From Diaporthe sp. PMI_573 (lineage: Eukaryota > Ascomycota > Sordariomycetes > Diaporthales > Diaporthaceae), in assembly GCA_021399435.1 (NCBI GenBank), contig JAJTUP010000108.1, positions 62,001 through 126,000 of the forward strand: a DNA stretch of 64,000 nucleotides, written 5' to 3'. The notes under the pieces were generated by a model that saw only the letters and a list, made by a program, of their open reading frames with translations, was not told where the DNA came from and searched no databases. Shown one piece after another: positions 1 to 10,329 of this stretch. The stretch's first letter is position 1, and each line of letters begins with the position of its first letter. The translations under genes were made by a program, and so were the position numbers.

Positions 1-1
1 A

Positions 2-1777
2 GGTCTTTTTGGGGCTCTCAAGGGAAGATACCGGACGGATAATAGGCAAGGCCTTGTAGATGGCTTTCTCAACAGCATGTGCAGGGATCCAAAAGAATTC
101 ATCAGTGAATCAAACTTCTGCGTTGCAGAACATTGGAAGGAGGAAGTCATGACCAAACACATCAACAATCACTTTGGGGTTCACTTCGCGTTTGGTATAG
201 GAATCACTTTGTTGTCTGCCTTCTACGATGCACAATCCTCAATGAAGGCTTGGATTCTGAGGCGGAATGGTGTGGGTGAGGAGATACGGAACACACAGGA
301 CCCTCATAAAATCGAGCTTCTTGCGCATTTCCTAAGTGGGAAGCCATTGGTCAGAGAGGAACCGAAGAACGACATCACCGAGCACCACCCATCTGAGGTT
401 CAAGACGTCCGCAAGAGGAGGCCAGCCAGGACGAGATTGCGTGAATTCCTTCTGCTTCTCGACAAACTAGCCGCTACGTATCGCGAATGCACGTGGTCGG
501 GAGATTTGATCAACGCTGTGTGGATGGACTGCCCTGGGTACAATAGGCAAGAAATCATAGGAGAAGGTTCCGAAGTCGTCAATGCCCTGGATCGTGCTGT
601 TCGCCATGCGCTTGAGGCGACCTGGATGATCTCGCCAATTACAACGTTGCCATCCGGCTTATTTGACAAGATATCTCCAAGTCACGGTGCCATAACCCGA
701 AATCCTCTTGTCTGGAGACCCTCCTTGTGCCGTGACTTTGAGCGGGCTTATACGACCACAATGATCTACGCCGGCCTCGGAAGCGGATCTTTGGCATCCC
801 ATGGAATTTGGGTTTTGACCGTCAAGGACAGACCGGTGTTCTCAATCCCATCAACTGCCTCGTCTAGCCGTCGGTTTTTAGACCTGCACAGCCACACAGA
901 CATGTCACATGATGTCCTGCAATATATCATTGATGCAATGAAATCGTGGCCTTCTGATTGCATTGCAAAGATGAGCCTCACACCGGAAGCTTGGGGGGCC
1001 GTGAGGACATCAAACCTGGCAAACGAAAACACAGGAGTCAACTGGTTAGACGCGATCATTTCGGGTATGCGTAATGCGGTCGAAACCGGTTACATGTTTC
1101 CCCCTGATGGACAAGATGAAGCTGAATACACAGGGAAAATATTCAGACTGTGCCTATTCGTGGAGATTTCCAATACCAAGCTCCGGGAGGGCATGGAATC
1201 CCTTACCGGAAAGTCGTACACCAAGATCGTTCCTCCTGCTTTCACGATGATGGGGATGACACCTCAGCTCTATGCCACCAAAAAACTGGTATTCAACGAG
1301 ATATTTGAAATTGTGTGCTTAATGCTTGGGCTCGAAGTCAACGTGGCGAAGAGGAATAGCCCAAATCATCATGGACCTTTTCACCTTGTTGTGGATCCAG
1401 GTCTCGATGATCTTCAGCTGGATCCAGATAATCCCGACTATCACAAATTAATTCCACCCCGGATTGGACTGTCTAGGATCAATTACGACTTGGAAGATAG
1501 ACCAACTACGTACACGGTTTGTCTGACTCCCCCGCAAGGTTTCGTCTCGTCCCTGGGTGTTATGCTCGAGGTAAAACTGTTGGACCCCGAGGGGAACTCG
1601 CGGACAGTCCCTTCGGGTCAGCGCGAAAGGACCTCGGACTTTGAGATCACAGGGGTGTGGGTTATGCCGACCGACTATGCGAAGGAAGATGTCTTTCAAG
1701 ATATCACAGGCCAGCTTGTCGAGGGGAAGATGGACATTGGCAACGACGACTCATTTAGGGAATACCTAAAAACTTGA
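2..1777 (+). CDS. hypothetical protein, 5' end outside the window
   Basis: One long reading frame is open from base 2 to the TGA at 1775-1777, giving at least 591 residues. The first ATG inside the window is at 77, but the frame continues upstream of it without a stop, so the true start probably lies to the left of the window. The protein is soluble-looking with no signal peptide or membrane segment in the visible part. It has a basic stretch near residues 135-145 (KRRPARTRLRE) and a C-terminal region with many Asp, Pro and Gly residues. I do not recognise the family. Length, codon use and absence of stops argue that it is a real gene. No intron is needed in the visible part. Confidence 0.7.
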   Translation, partial: GLFGALKGRYRTDNRQGLVDGFLNSMCRDPKEFISESNFCVAEHWKEEVMTKHINNHFGVHFAFGIGITLLSAFYDAQSSMKAWILRRNGVGEEIRNTQDPHKIELLAHFLSGKPLVREEPKNDITEHHPSEVQDVRKRRPARTRLREFLLLLDKLAATYRECTWSGDLINAVWMDCPGYNRQEIIGEGSEVVNALDRAVRHALEATWMISPITTLPSGLFDKISPSHGAITRNPLVWRPSLCRDFERAYTTTMIYAGLGSGSLASHGIWVLTVKDRPVFSIPSTASSSRRFLDLHSHTDMSHDVLQYIIDAMKSWPSDCIAKMSLTPEAWGAVRTSNLANENTGVNWLDAIISGMRNAVETGYMFPPDGQDEAEYTGKIFRLCLFVEISNTKLREGMESLTGKSYTKIVPPAFTMMGMTPQLYATKKLVFNEIFEIVCLMLGLEVNVAKRNSPNHHGPFHLVVDPGLDDLQLDPDNPDYHKLIPPRIGLSRINYDLEDRPTTYTVCLTPPQGFVSSLGVMLEVKLLDPEGNSRTVPSGQRERTSDFEITGVWVMPTDYAKEDVFQDITGQLVEGKMDIGNDDSFREYLKT

Positions 1778-2090
1778 CAGTAGTAGACGGCAAGGGAGGA
1801 GTACACAAGGCCTGCGCAATAGTCTTTGATAATCTGACGAGGGACTTTACGATACATAACAGCGCACAACGCCTAAGCAGACGTGAAATTGCCAGAATGA
1901 CTTTGTCTACCTCTCTATGCAGCATGTGTCTGCAGGGGTACTTTCGGGATATTGTGAGTTGTGGGTACCAAAGTTTGCACAACAGGGGCCATCACCTCGA
2001 ACCAGTACATTAGTCGAGTACACACTGTATGTACTGTGTACTGATACTTTGACCCCAGGCTGGCCTAGGCATCCGCCAACACATGTCACG

Positions 2091-2100
2091 TATAAAGATA
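2091..2100 (+). promoter_or_regulatory. TATA box of the DUF7730-like gene
   Basis: The string tataaagata lies about 145 bases before the ATG at 2245. The rest of the 467-base gap from 1778 to 2244 shows no coding frame that I believe; it should hold the end of the left gene and the promoter of the right one. Confidence 0.5.
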
Positions 2101-2244
2101 AAACTGACCCGAACCACCTTGATAATAACCGCTGCAACCCTTCAACTGCATTCACAATTCCAAGCTGACTTACACCGATCCCCTCCACTGCGAGGTACTG
2201 GGCAATAATTTCCGACACAACCACTTTCCTTCGAGACTGATACG

Positions 2245-3424
2245 ATGGTCACTCGACGCGACGCGGCGACAGCTCGCAGCGCCCTCTTCACGGTCCTGCC
2301 GCCCGAGGTGCGAGATGCCATTCTCACCGCCGCATTTGGGGGGAGGACGATGCACATCCAGCGATGCTATCCCGCCGCGCCACAGGCGAAGGCCCAGGGC
2401 AGCAGATCAGGATGGGCACGAGGCAGTGCGAGGCAGTGGCTCGGGGGGTTGTTCGCAACATCGAAGTCAAAGGGGAAGCGATGGTATGCGTGCATCTGCG
2501 ACCGAGATCACCGGCAAACTGATACTGACGACAGTTCGCCGGCCGCGGACAACTGTTTGTTTCAGATTGAGGAGAGCCAGTGGAACGGTACTCGTTCACT
2601 CGACGTGCCAGCCGAGCTCGCTATCGGGGCCATGGGGTGGCTTCTCACATGCCGCCAGGCGTGAGTATTTTCAACGAAAGCGTCCATTCATTCCAGCCCC
2701 ATGGTGTGGTTACGAAGTTCCAGGAGGCTTAGCTTCAACTGACGGAGCACGAACTAGGTACAATGAGGGCGTCAAGGTCCTTTATGCTAGCAATACCTTC
2801 CACATCCGGTCTCGCAACCTGCGCGCATTCGGAGGTTTCATACCACAGATCCCCGAAACTGGCCTCTCTTACATCACTTCCATGGAGCTTGTTCTAGACC
2901 CACGTTTCGCCGCCTCGCCAAAAACAGACGATCCTGCCAGTGAGGCAGATATCCTCAAGGGAACTCTCTCTCGTATTGCCAACCTGATGCCCAGGCTTCA
3001 AACGCTATATCTTGGCTTTTGTCCTTGGACCTGTCTTCTGAAGGATTGTGCAAGCGGTTATAAACTCACATACGAGTGTTCAAAGTACCATACCGGCCTA
3101 GTGGAGACCACAGTCCGTGATTTACACCAGGCGGGCAGGTCCTGCGAACTGGAGCTGGGGCTTCCCTGGACGCTATACAATCAGTATTTGAACGAGGCTA
3201 ACCAGCAGCCTTCCAGGCTGAAGGTGGCAGGTCCACATTGGAGACGCGGGATGAAAAGCAATTGCTCTTGGTTTTCGAGAATGCGTTTTTTTTGTCACGT
3301 TCAGGATCAGCGGCTCGATCCGGAATCGGAAAATGGAGTGAGAACAGGGACTGACGTTGGATATTGGATGTCCCTGTCCTCTTTCGATCTTGATTTTACC
3401 ACGGTCCGTTGTTTTGGGACGTAA
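2245..3424 (+). CDS. DUF7730-like fungal protein, two exons
   Basis: Exon 1 is 2245-2660 and exon 2 is 2758-3424. The 97-bp intron 2661-2757 starts GTGAGT and ends CTAG, and the split codon gives CRQAYNEGVKVLYASNTFHI across the junction. The joined frame is 1083 nt, 360 residues. The start LPPEVRDAIL, the block GWLLTCRQAYNEG and the following YASNTFHI are the pattern of the fungal DUF7730 family, which often occurs in large expanded sets and has no known biochemical role. The N-terminal 110 residues are low in conserved motifs. The last 50 residues match the family less well than the middle, so a small frame change near the 3' end is possible. There is no signal peptide or membrane segment. 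Confidence 0.72.
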
Positions 3425-3630
3425 AGGGTAACTTGAATACTGTGAAATAAGTTTTAATGTAATACAAAAAGTGTGGCCTCTATCGTCTGCATGTTTTTCT
3501 TGCGCAAAGGATAAGTTCCATGAGGACTACCCTCGCGTCCAATGTAGCTACGCGATGCATATCGTGTGCGTACAGTCGGTTCTAGTACACAACAAAATTC
3601 GAAAATACCCAAAGTATGAATCAGATCACA

Positions 3631-5637
3631 TTAGTCGTTGCCACCGCAGCCATGTGTGTAACCACCACTTGCCTTGACAACCTTGTTGTTGCCAAAGCAC
3701 CTCGCACGCACCCAGATCAGCTTGTTGAAGTTTGCCTTCCACTCATAGCCCTCTTTGGTGGGCTCATTGAGGTAGTCGAAGTTCCACATCGACGCCGAAC
3801 CAGCGCACTCGTTGGCGCTGGGCCACAGTGTCTTCTGGCCGTGATCCCAGTCGCTGAAGCCGGCGCCGTAGATCTCGTAGCTGCTCCAGTAGCCGTGGTA
3901 CCAGCCCTTGCAGCTGCCGTCGGGTTCCTGGATGACGGGCCAGGGGCGGTTATCAGCGAGAGCCGTCACCTCCCAGTAATTGTCGCCCCGCTGCCACTGG
4001 CCTCCGAATTTCCAGTCCATTGGGTTGCTTGGGTCGTTGCCGTCACAGCTGTTGATGATGCGGTCCATGCTCTCGAGGCACTCGCTGCGGATATCTTCCT
4101 CGCTCATCGTTGAAGCCGACTCGGGCAATTGCACAGCAAATACATGCTCGTCCGGCGTGCCCTTGTGGCACGTCGCCGACCCGATGTAGCCCACCGAATC
4201 GCCGCGGTACACGAGCTTCATGTCTTTCCCGCAGAAGGTCTTGTAGTTCTCGTTCATGCGGTCGACGCTCGAATACGCATTGCGGCCTTCTTTCTGCCAG
4301 CACGTGAAGACGTCGGCCACTGGGCACGAGCCAACGTCGACGCCCAGTACCTGCGCCCGGAGTTCCATCAACCTCTGTGACGCGAACGAGGCGATGGTGA
4401 TGTGGCCTTGCTCGTTCGGGTGGAAGCTCTTGCCGACGGCGTCTGACACGGGGATGTTGTCTGTCCAGCTGCCGTCACCGGGGCAGCTCGGCGGGGTCGG
4501 CGCTCGCGGGTCTAATTTCTTGAGTGCCACCGCCGAGGGGTTGCGGCTGTTGCGGAGGCTGCTGGAGGCAATGGCGGAACGGGACAGGGTGCCAGGGGCA
4601 AGGTCCCGCACCGCGGTCAACTCTGCCGAGTCTCTGTGCTTTAGCTCTCCTGAACCTTTGGCGGGCATGATATTGCGCTTGAAGAACTGAAGGTCTTCTT
4701 GCTTGGGGTCTGGGTACTTGCCTGTGCTGGAAGGGTCGCAAAATTGGCCCGAAACGCCCGAGTAGACCTAGGGGTCCCAGTTGGAAAAGCCGATGGTGAA
4801 CTTGGTGTTGGAGTTGGAAGCGATATCTTCGACGATATCCTTTATGGCACTATTGATCTGGACTACCAGGTCATTGAACTTCTTGCGCCGCGCCAGAGTC
4901 AGAGGAAGAGCTGTGCCGAGGAGGGGAAAGAGTGTCCAGTCCTGTCCGCCGCACTCGTCGTCTACATCCGTGTTGAAGAATTGAGCGTAGCCATTTACCA
5001 CCACTATGATGTCCTTGTTCATCTTGTCGTCAAGCGCCTCGATTACCTGCTTGATATTGTCCTTGAGGATGGTATCGATGTTGTCCTGCGCTACTGATAT
5101 GACCTCCTCGCACTCGTCATCCGTGTGCTTGAAGAAGATACAAGACGAAATCATGTCCGCGAGGCATAGGTCGTTGCCTCCGGCCGTCATGATGACGAGG
5201 TCCAGTTATCCTTCCATGTCCTGGATTTGTTTGTAGATGTCCTCCGTGCGGTCGCCCGAGCACGCCACGAACTGGAAGTTGTCAACGGTGCTCCCAAAGG
5301 CCCGGTTGAGGACCTTGCCTTAGGCACGATCGTAACGTGAGCACTTCCAGTCATCATTACTGGAAAGGGCGCTACCCAGTGGACTTCCTGAGCCAATACC
5401 CGCCGAGAAGCTGTCGCCCACGGCGGCCCATCGCTTGATCCATCCAAACTCCGCTGGATCGTCGTCCCGTTTGTTGAGTAATCCATGAATGGGGTTGATT
5501 ATGGTCTCATTCGCTGCCCTCTGAGCGAGCCGATCTGTATGGACAAGGCCTGAGGTGGGAATGGTGCGAGCAATACTGAGGCCCGACAGTCCCAGCGTCA
5601 GCAGCTGCAACAAGATCGATATCCTGGCCATTTGCAC
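3631..5637 (-). pseudogene. secreted GDSL/SGNH esterase-lipase with Cys-rich C-terminal module, three in-frame stops
   Basis: Reading from ATG at 5637 to the end at 3631 stays in one frame for 669 codons but meets stops at codons 106 (5320-5322, TAA), 144 (5206-5208, TAA) and 290 (4768-4770, TAG). A signal peptide covers residues 1-23. Block I is WAAVGDSFSAG with Ser76, block III is TAGGND near codons 151-156, and the catalytic Asp/His block is SFHPNEQGH near codon 406, so the triad and oxyanion residues survive. About 240 residues follow the SGNH domain, rich in Cys, Trp and Gly; from memory they resemble the C-terminal module of fungal killer-toxin-like chitinases. Each stop is one transition from a sense codon (CAA, CAA, and CAG or TGG). 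There is no frameshift and no intron is needed. As read it encodes only a 105-residue secreted stub. Confidence 0.8.
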
Positions 5638-6819
5638 TGGTAGTCGACCTTTGTGACGAGGTTGATATCACGAAAAGCGTATTGTGATTAAGTGAATATA
5701 CAGACTGAACATATCGTAGCCAGTCAGACCGCGCGAAGTAGCCGAGTGCACGCGTTTCGAACAGTCAGACACGAACACCTGTAGACCTCGAAACAAATGC
5801 CAGCGAAATTGCTAGCAAAAATGGCCTACATTGGCATCAGGCTCTTCAATAGCACCACCACATACATCCACAGCTGTGGTGACATGTGTGTAGCATGCGA
5901 ACTCGGAGTGGTAATACGGTCTGCTCACAATTCAAATCAAGAGTTGATCATCTGACAGACTCGGAAGGATTCCACCAACTGCAACAAAAAAGCTTGTTGT
6001 CGGTGCAGACTTGGAGATTGAAGTGATTTGCCTCTGCATCTCGCAGGATTCTTTTGTGTTGTTGGTGCTACTCGATTCAGGCGATGAAAACCTTAATGTT
6101 CTCGCGAAGCTTTTTGTCCCCTCATTGGTAGGTCAGGTACCGGTACTTCTCGAGATCCAAACAACGGAAGGAAGCTGACCGTGTACAGTGGGTCGAGGCC
6201 CCAAAGTCTGGGTCGAGGGCCCCAAGTTCCAACGGCTCAGCTGCAGGGACCTGCTGGGACCTACAATATAAAGCTCACATGTCAACAGGAAGATAAGGAG
6301 GGCGTTAAAGGGTCTCTGATACCTCGGCGAACTTGCACATACAGCATCAACTCTAGTCGCCGCTAGGTGGAGACAATGAGGGATAGTCGACCTGGCTTGT
6401 CCAATCTCTGTCAGGTGAATCAACAGCCAATCTATCCACTGCTCGACATGGTTTACAGAATGAACAACATGACAGCTCATGTAGGTGGATGGGCTTTGCA
6501 CGGGAAGGATGAATTCAAAGGGGCCCGCGCCTCCGTAGAGCTGATGAGTCTTTCGAAAGACAAGTGCTCCGAGGCTCCGATGCCGCCGGTGTGTCAACAG
6601 CCTTACTTTCGATTACCTCCAGGGTAGGCCTGGGCTGTGGTTCCGGCAATTAAGGCACGACCAGGAGACATATCCGGGTGGTTCTTGCAGGTTGGGCCGA
6701 CGAATCCCAGTATTGCTGGCTCTGTCTTTTCCCTATCCTAGACTGCTCATTATCCTGCACTTGGCTTTGTCTCCCTATCAAAATAGACCTGGAACCGTCA
6801 AACGCTTAGTGCACTCCTA
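5638..6819. other. intergenic region, no gene recognised
   Basis: Shared upstream region of the divergent hydrolase and chitinase genes. Overlapping frames exist on both strands at 6133-6627, but none shows a domain, signal peptide or sensible codon use. A TATA-like aatataaag lies near 6264 on the plus strand, too far from the chitinase start to be assigned with confidence. Confidence 0.4.
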
Positions 6820-8340
6820 ATGATGGCCCTGATGGCACCACGAAGCCCCCAACGAGGTTCCGGGACCACTACTACCGCCGGTCTTCTTTCTTGCGTACTT
6901 GCCCTTCTGATCTCGCCAGGGCTTGTGCGTACCGCGAGCAGTGATGTCCTTGATGGATACTGTACGGAGTCCGTTTGTTGCGACTTGGGATGCTGCGGGC
7001 CCATGTTTGTTGCTCCCCCCCCCCGTGTTTTCAACAATACGCTGATCATTTTGCTGATACTCACAACAGAAACTCAACTGGTCTGGGTGTGGTGAGAAAT
7101 GCCTCCTTACTTGGCCTCGAAAGGCCACCTGATGCCCATAACCGGCACAAGGGAGCTTGTTGCTAACTCAGATGTGTGCAGTGCGGCACCGGGCCCAAGT
7201 TTTGTGGCGATGGCTGCACATCACAATGTGACTACAAGAGCGATTGTGACCCCGGCTGGGGCTTGGAATATTCTCTGGCCTCCAAATGTCCTCTCAATGT
7301 GTGTGGCAGCGACTTCGGCTTCTGCGGCACGAATGAAGAGTACTGCAAGGGCGCAACAGTCACGTCTCCTAGCTGTGATCCCAGCGCGGGCAGCTCTAAT
7401 GGTCGGACTATCGGGTACTATGAGGGCTGGAACTGGCAGCGGCCCTGTGGCACAATGACCCCCGAAGAAATCCCCCTGGGCTATTATACTCATATATTCT
7501 TTTCTTTCAGCCTAATAGACCCAGAGACCTTCCGGCTAACGCCCATGGACTCTGACACTGGCACGCTTTATCAGCGTGTCTCAGCCATGAAGGCTCGTAG
7601 CCCCGACCTTGAGGTCTGGATCGCCATTGGAGGGTGGGCAATGAACGACCCGGGTGCCACGCGTACCACGTTTTCCGACCTGGCAAAATCCACAGCGGCC
7701 CAGGAGGAATTCTTCGAATCTTTGGTGACATTCCTCCAGAACAATGGTTTTGACGGTGTCGATATTGATTGGGAGTATCCCATGGCCGACGATCGTACGT
7801 TGGATTTCTGTTTCCCATTTCTACGTCGCGGCGAACGCCACGCTCCGAAAGCACCACCAGCTTACTTTAAAACATGAAGGTGGTGGAATAGATGAGGACT
7901 TCGAGAACTTCGTCACCTTCCTCGCCGATTTGCGCAACAGGCTGAACCAGATGGGTGTGGCCAAAGGCGTCTCCATTACCTTGCCGGTGTCATACTGCTA
8001 CTTACGTGGCTTCGACATTGTCAATCTGGAGAAGTATGTCGACTTCTTCAATATCATGGCATATGACATCCGTAAGCATAACACCCCGGGTTCTATTTGG
8101 AAAAGAATATTCAGCTGACGTCCAACTCCTGCAGACGGTGTCTGGGACAGCACGGTAGAGAGCCTCGGTTCCTATGCCCAGGCGCACACAAACCTCACCG
8201 AGATCAACCAGGCTCTTGAACTCCTGCGGCGGAACAACATAAATCCTGGACGGGTGAACCTCGGGCTCGGATTCTACGGGCGCAGCTTCACCATGGAGAG
8301 CTCCTCGAGCTCCTCGTGCCTCGCAGCCAGCTGCCCCTAG
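6820..8340 (+). CDS. GH18 chitinase with Cys-rich chitin-binding region, truncated at the C terminus
   Basis: Proposed exons: 6820-7004, 7070-7091, 7182-7794, 7880-8071, 8135-8340, giving 1218 nt and 405 residues. Introns 3 and 4 (7795-7879, 8072-8134) are clear from sequence and frame; introns 1 and 2 are inferred from GTTTGT and GTGAGA donors and restore a Cys-rich domain. A secretion signal lies in the first 40 residues, a hevein-like region with many Cys at about 45-125, and the GH18 barrel starts at RTIGYYEG (144). The catalytic motif DGVDIDWEYP is intact with Glu267 as acid, and the barrel residues NIMAYD are present. The protein stops at TAG 8338-8340 soon after GFYGRSFT, so the last barrel strands and any C-terminal modules are missing. 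It would hydrolyse chitin if it folded, which is doubtful. The family is usually far longer. The sequence after the stop does not continue the family. Confidence 0.82.
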
Positions 8341-8442
8341 AAAACCCATACCATCCCAAACCTCGTGCGTGAAGTTTCATAAGATTGATACGTACTTAAA
8401 ATACCTAGGTGTGTGTCATATGGACTCTTGACGTTGTGTGAC

Positions 8443-9579
8443 CTAATCACACAAACCCAAATCTTTGTTGCGAAGTTGGCTGAATTTTTTGTTCTTGCTG
8501 CTTTGGGTTTCGCTGTGCAGCACCTCGTCATATTTGTTGTCCGAGCCATACAGGGCAGTGAGGCCGGCAACGTCCCTCGGGCTCGGCACCAGGTTGAGGC
8601 CGATCTCGTCCCCGTTGGGGCGGGTCAGGATGAGCAGCCTCTCCCCGTTGCCTAGGTTCTTCCCTCCGGCGCCAGTGGGGTATAACATGATGCTGTCCCA
8701 GTCGATCTTGGAGATATCGTCCGTTTCGGCATTCGGGCGGTCGTTGGCCATTAAAGGCAGGTACTCGGACGCAGAGAAGCCGTAGCCCTTTGCGATGTTG
8801 CGCTTCGTGCAAAGCTCATTCTTCTGAATCTCAAGATTTTGGGCGACAAATTCGCTAGACTCGTCGATCTTGGTCTGGACCCTTTCCATCACAACCTCGT
8901 AGTCCTTGAGGTTTTTGCAGTGGAAATTGCTGGCCCCGAACAACTTTCCGGAACTGCCCCTGATGTAGGGATCGTCCCAGAACTTCGAATTCTGATGCTC
9001 GTGGTATAGGCCCCAAGCGTGGCCAATCTCGTGGGCTACATTGCTAAGGACGTTGAGCATGCCCATCTCGTCCGAATCGGTGAGCATCATGCCCGACAGC
9101 TCGCCTGCCGGCAGGGCCACCGTGGTGGAGAAGCCCTCGCCGAGACTGACCAGCATTACTTCGGACCGCTTGTTCTTACAGTCGTTGTCGCTAACCTCAG
9201 TCATCTTGAAGGAACTGTCGAGTCCAGATTAGTACCATAAGTCCATCCCTTTCATAAGTAGATCGTAAAAGCGACCCCGCGACTCGGTGTCCTCGAAGCA
9301 GAACTTGATTGTCTTGTCGGGCCACAAGTTCACAGCTCCTCTTTCATAGGGGTCTGTTGATGGTTTGATTGTCACCCAGCGCTTTCCCGGTGCCTTTTCC
9401 AAGCCACGGGAAAAGGGGTCCCCTTTGGTGTCATGGGCAGCGATGGTTTCGAAGGGCTGACTGGAAATATTCGACGAGGAAAAGCGAGTCGACGGCTCAA
9501 ACCAAGCGTTGCCAGCACCAACTCCCGAGACTGCTAAAGAGATGCCCAAGAAGGCGAAAATGAACTCCGTGCGCGTCAT
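8443..9579 (-). pseudogene. secreted astacin-like (metzincin) zinc metalloprotease, one in-frame stop
   Basis: One frame runs from ATG 9579 to 8443 (379 codons) with a single TAA at 9229-9231, codon 117. A longer in-frame start at 9663 adds no signal peptide, whereas MTRTEFIFAF at 9579 does, so 9579 is preferred. After the stop the protease core is complete: HEIGHAWGLYHE at residues 183-194 is the HExxHxxGxxH zinc site with the astacin Glu, and DSIMLYP supplies the Met-turn. The stop falls in DLWY*SGLD and is one C-to-T change from CAA (Gln). The enzyme would be an extracellular endopeptidase. The next ATG after the stop (9204) lacks a signal peptide, so the secreted form is lost unless the stop is read through. 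It is convergent with the truncated chitinase, about 100 bases from its end. Confidence 0.82.
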
Positions 9580-10329
9580 TGTGCTGTTGCGGGAAGTAAG
9601 ACTCCAGGCTGGCAATGGACAATTGGCCGAATGTTGAGTCGAGGCCTGTAGAGGAACGCCCAAGACTCAGTGCGACTCTTCAAGTTAATCGCAAAGTCCA
9701 GGTGAAGCCACGAAAGACTTTGGACCAGGGAATAGCTCTGGACCCCGAATCATGTAGCCGATGGCATCCTTCCGTGAAAAACATTCAATGTCGCCGGTAT
9801 CGCTGCGGTGACAGTTCAGATTGGGTAGGTAATTACACAGAAAGACTGTTGGTTTGAGCTCTTGCGCAGGGCCCCCTGCAGGTCTCATCATCTCTCACAG
9901 AATTTGAGAGACACGACTTTTGTGCGAAGTGCTCAGCTCCCGAGCTATGGAAGAGACGAAATAAAAATGCAGGTACCAGTACAATATCACCTTTCGGCGC
10001 CCTAATGTAGCCGAAAAATATCTGTGGGTACTGTGCGGCGAGGTTTCTTGGGATATGCACCATGCAGGAACAAATCTCGCTAACATTCACTCTTGCATGA
10101 TACCCTATAAGCAGTCGATTCGACCCACTTGACAGGGAAACCGCATCTCCGCTGCGGAAAGGTCATGTCTCTACCTCAGGCGAGCAGTCTGGTCATCAAG
10201 TGACATTCAAAGCCAAAATGAGTCCTCTCCCCGGTGCTCCGCGGGGAGGGCCGCCTTGACCTGGAGTTACAGCTCTGTCTCCTTGTGACAATCATCGTTC
10301 ATCTAAGGCTTACGGAACGTACATCAGAT
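9580..10329. other. divergent promoter region between metalloprotease and LysM genes
   Basis: About 750 bases with no convincing coding frame. It should contain both promoters; I see no clear TATA box close to either ATG. Confidence 0.35.

Noticed and set aside
3616..4113. 165-residue Ala/Val-rich plus-strand frame
   Set aside because: Antisense shadow of the GDSL hydrolase, as are the other plus-strand frames up to 5,240.
6133..6627. Overlapping 154-residue minus and 86-residue plus reading frames
   Set aside because: No domain, signal peptide or family pattern, and the two frames overlap on opposite strands in promoter sequence.
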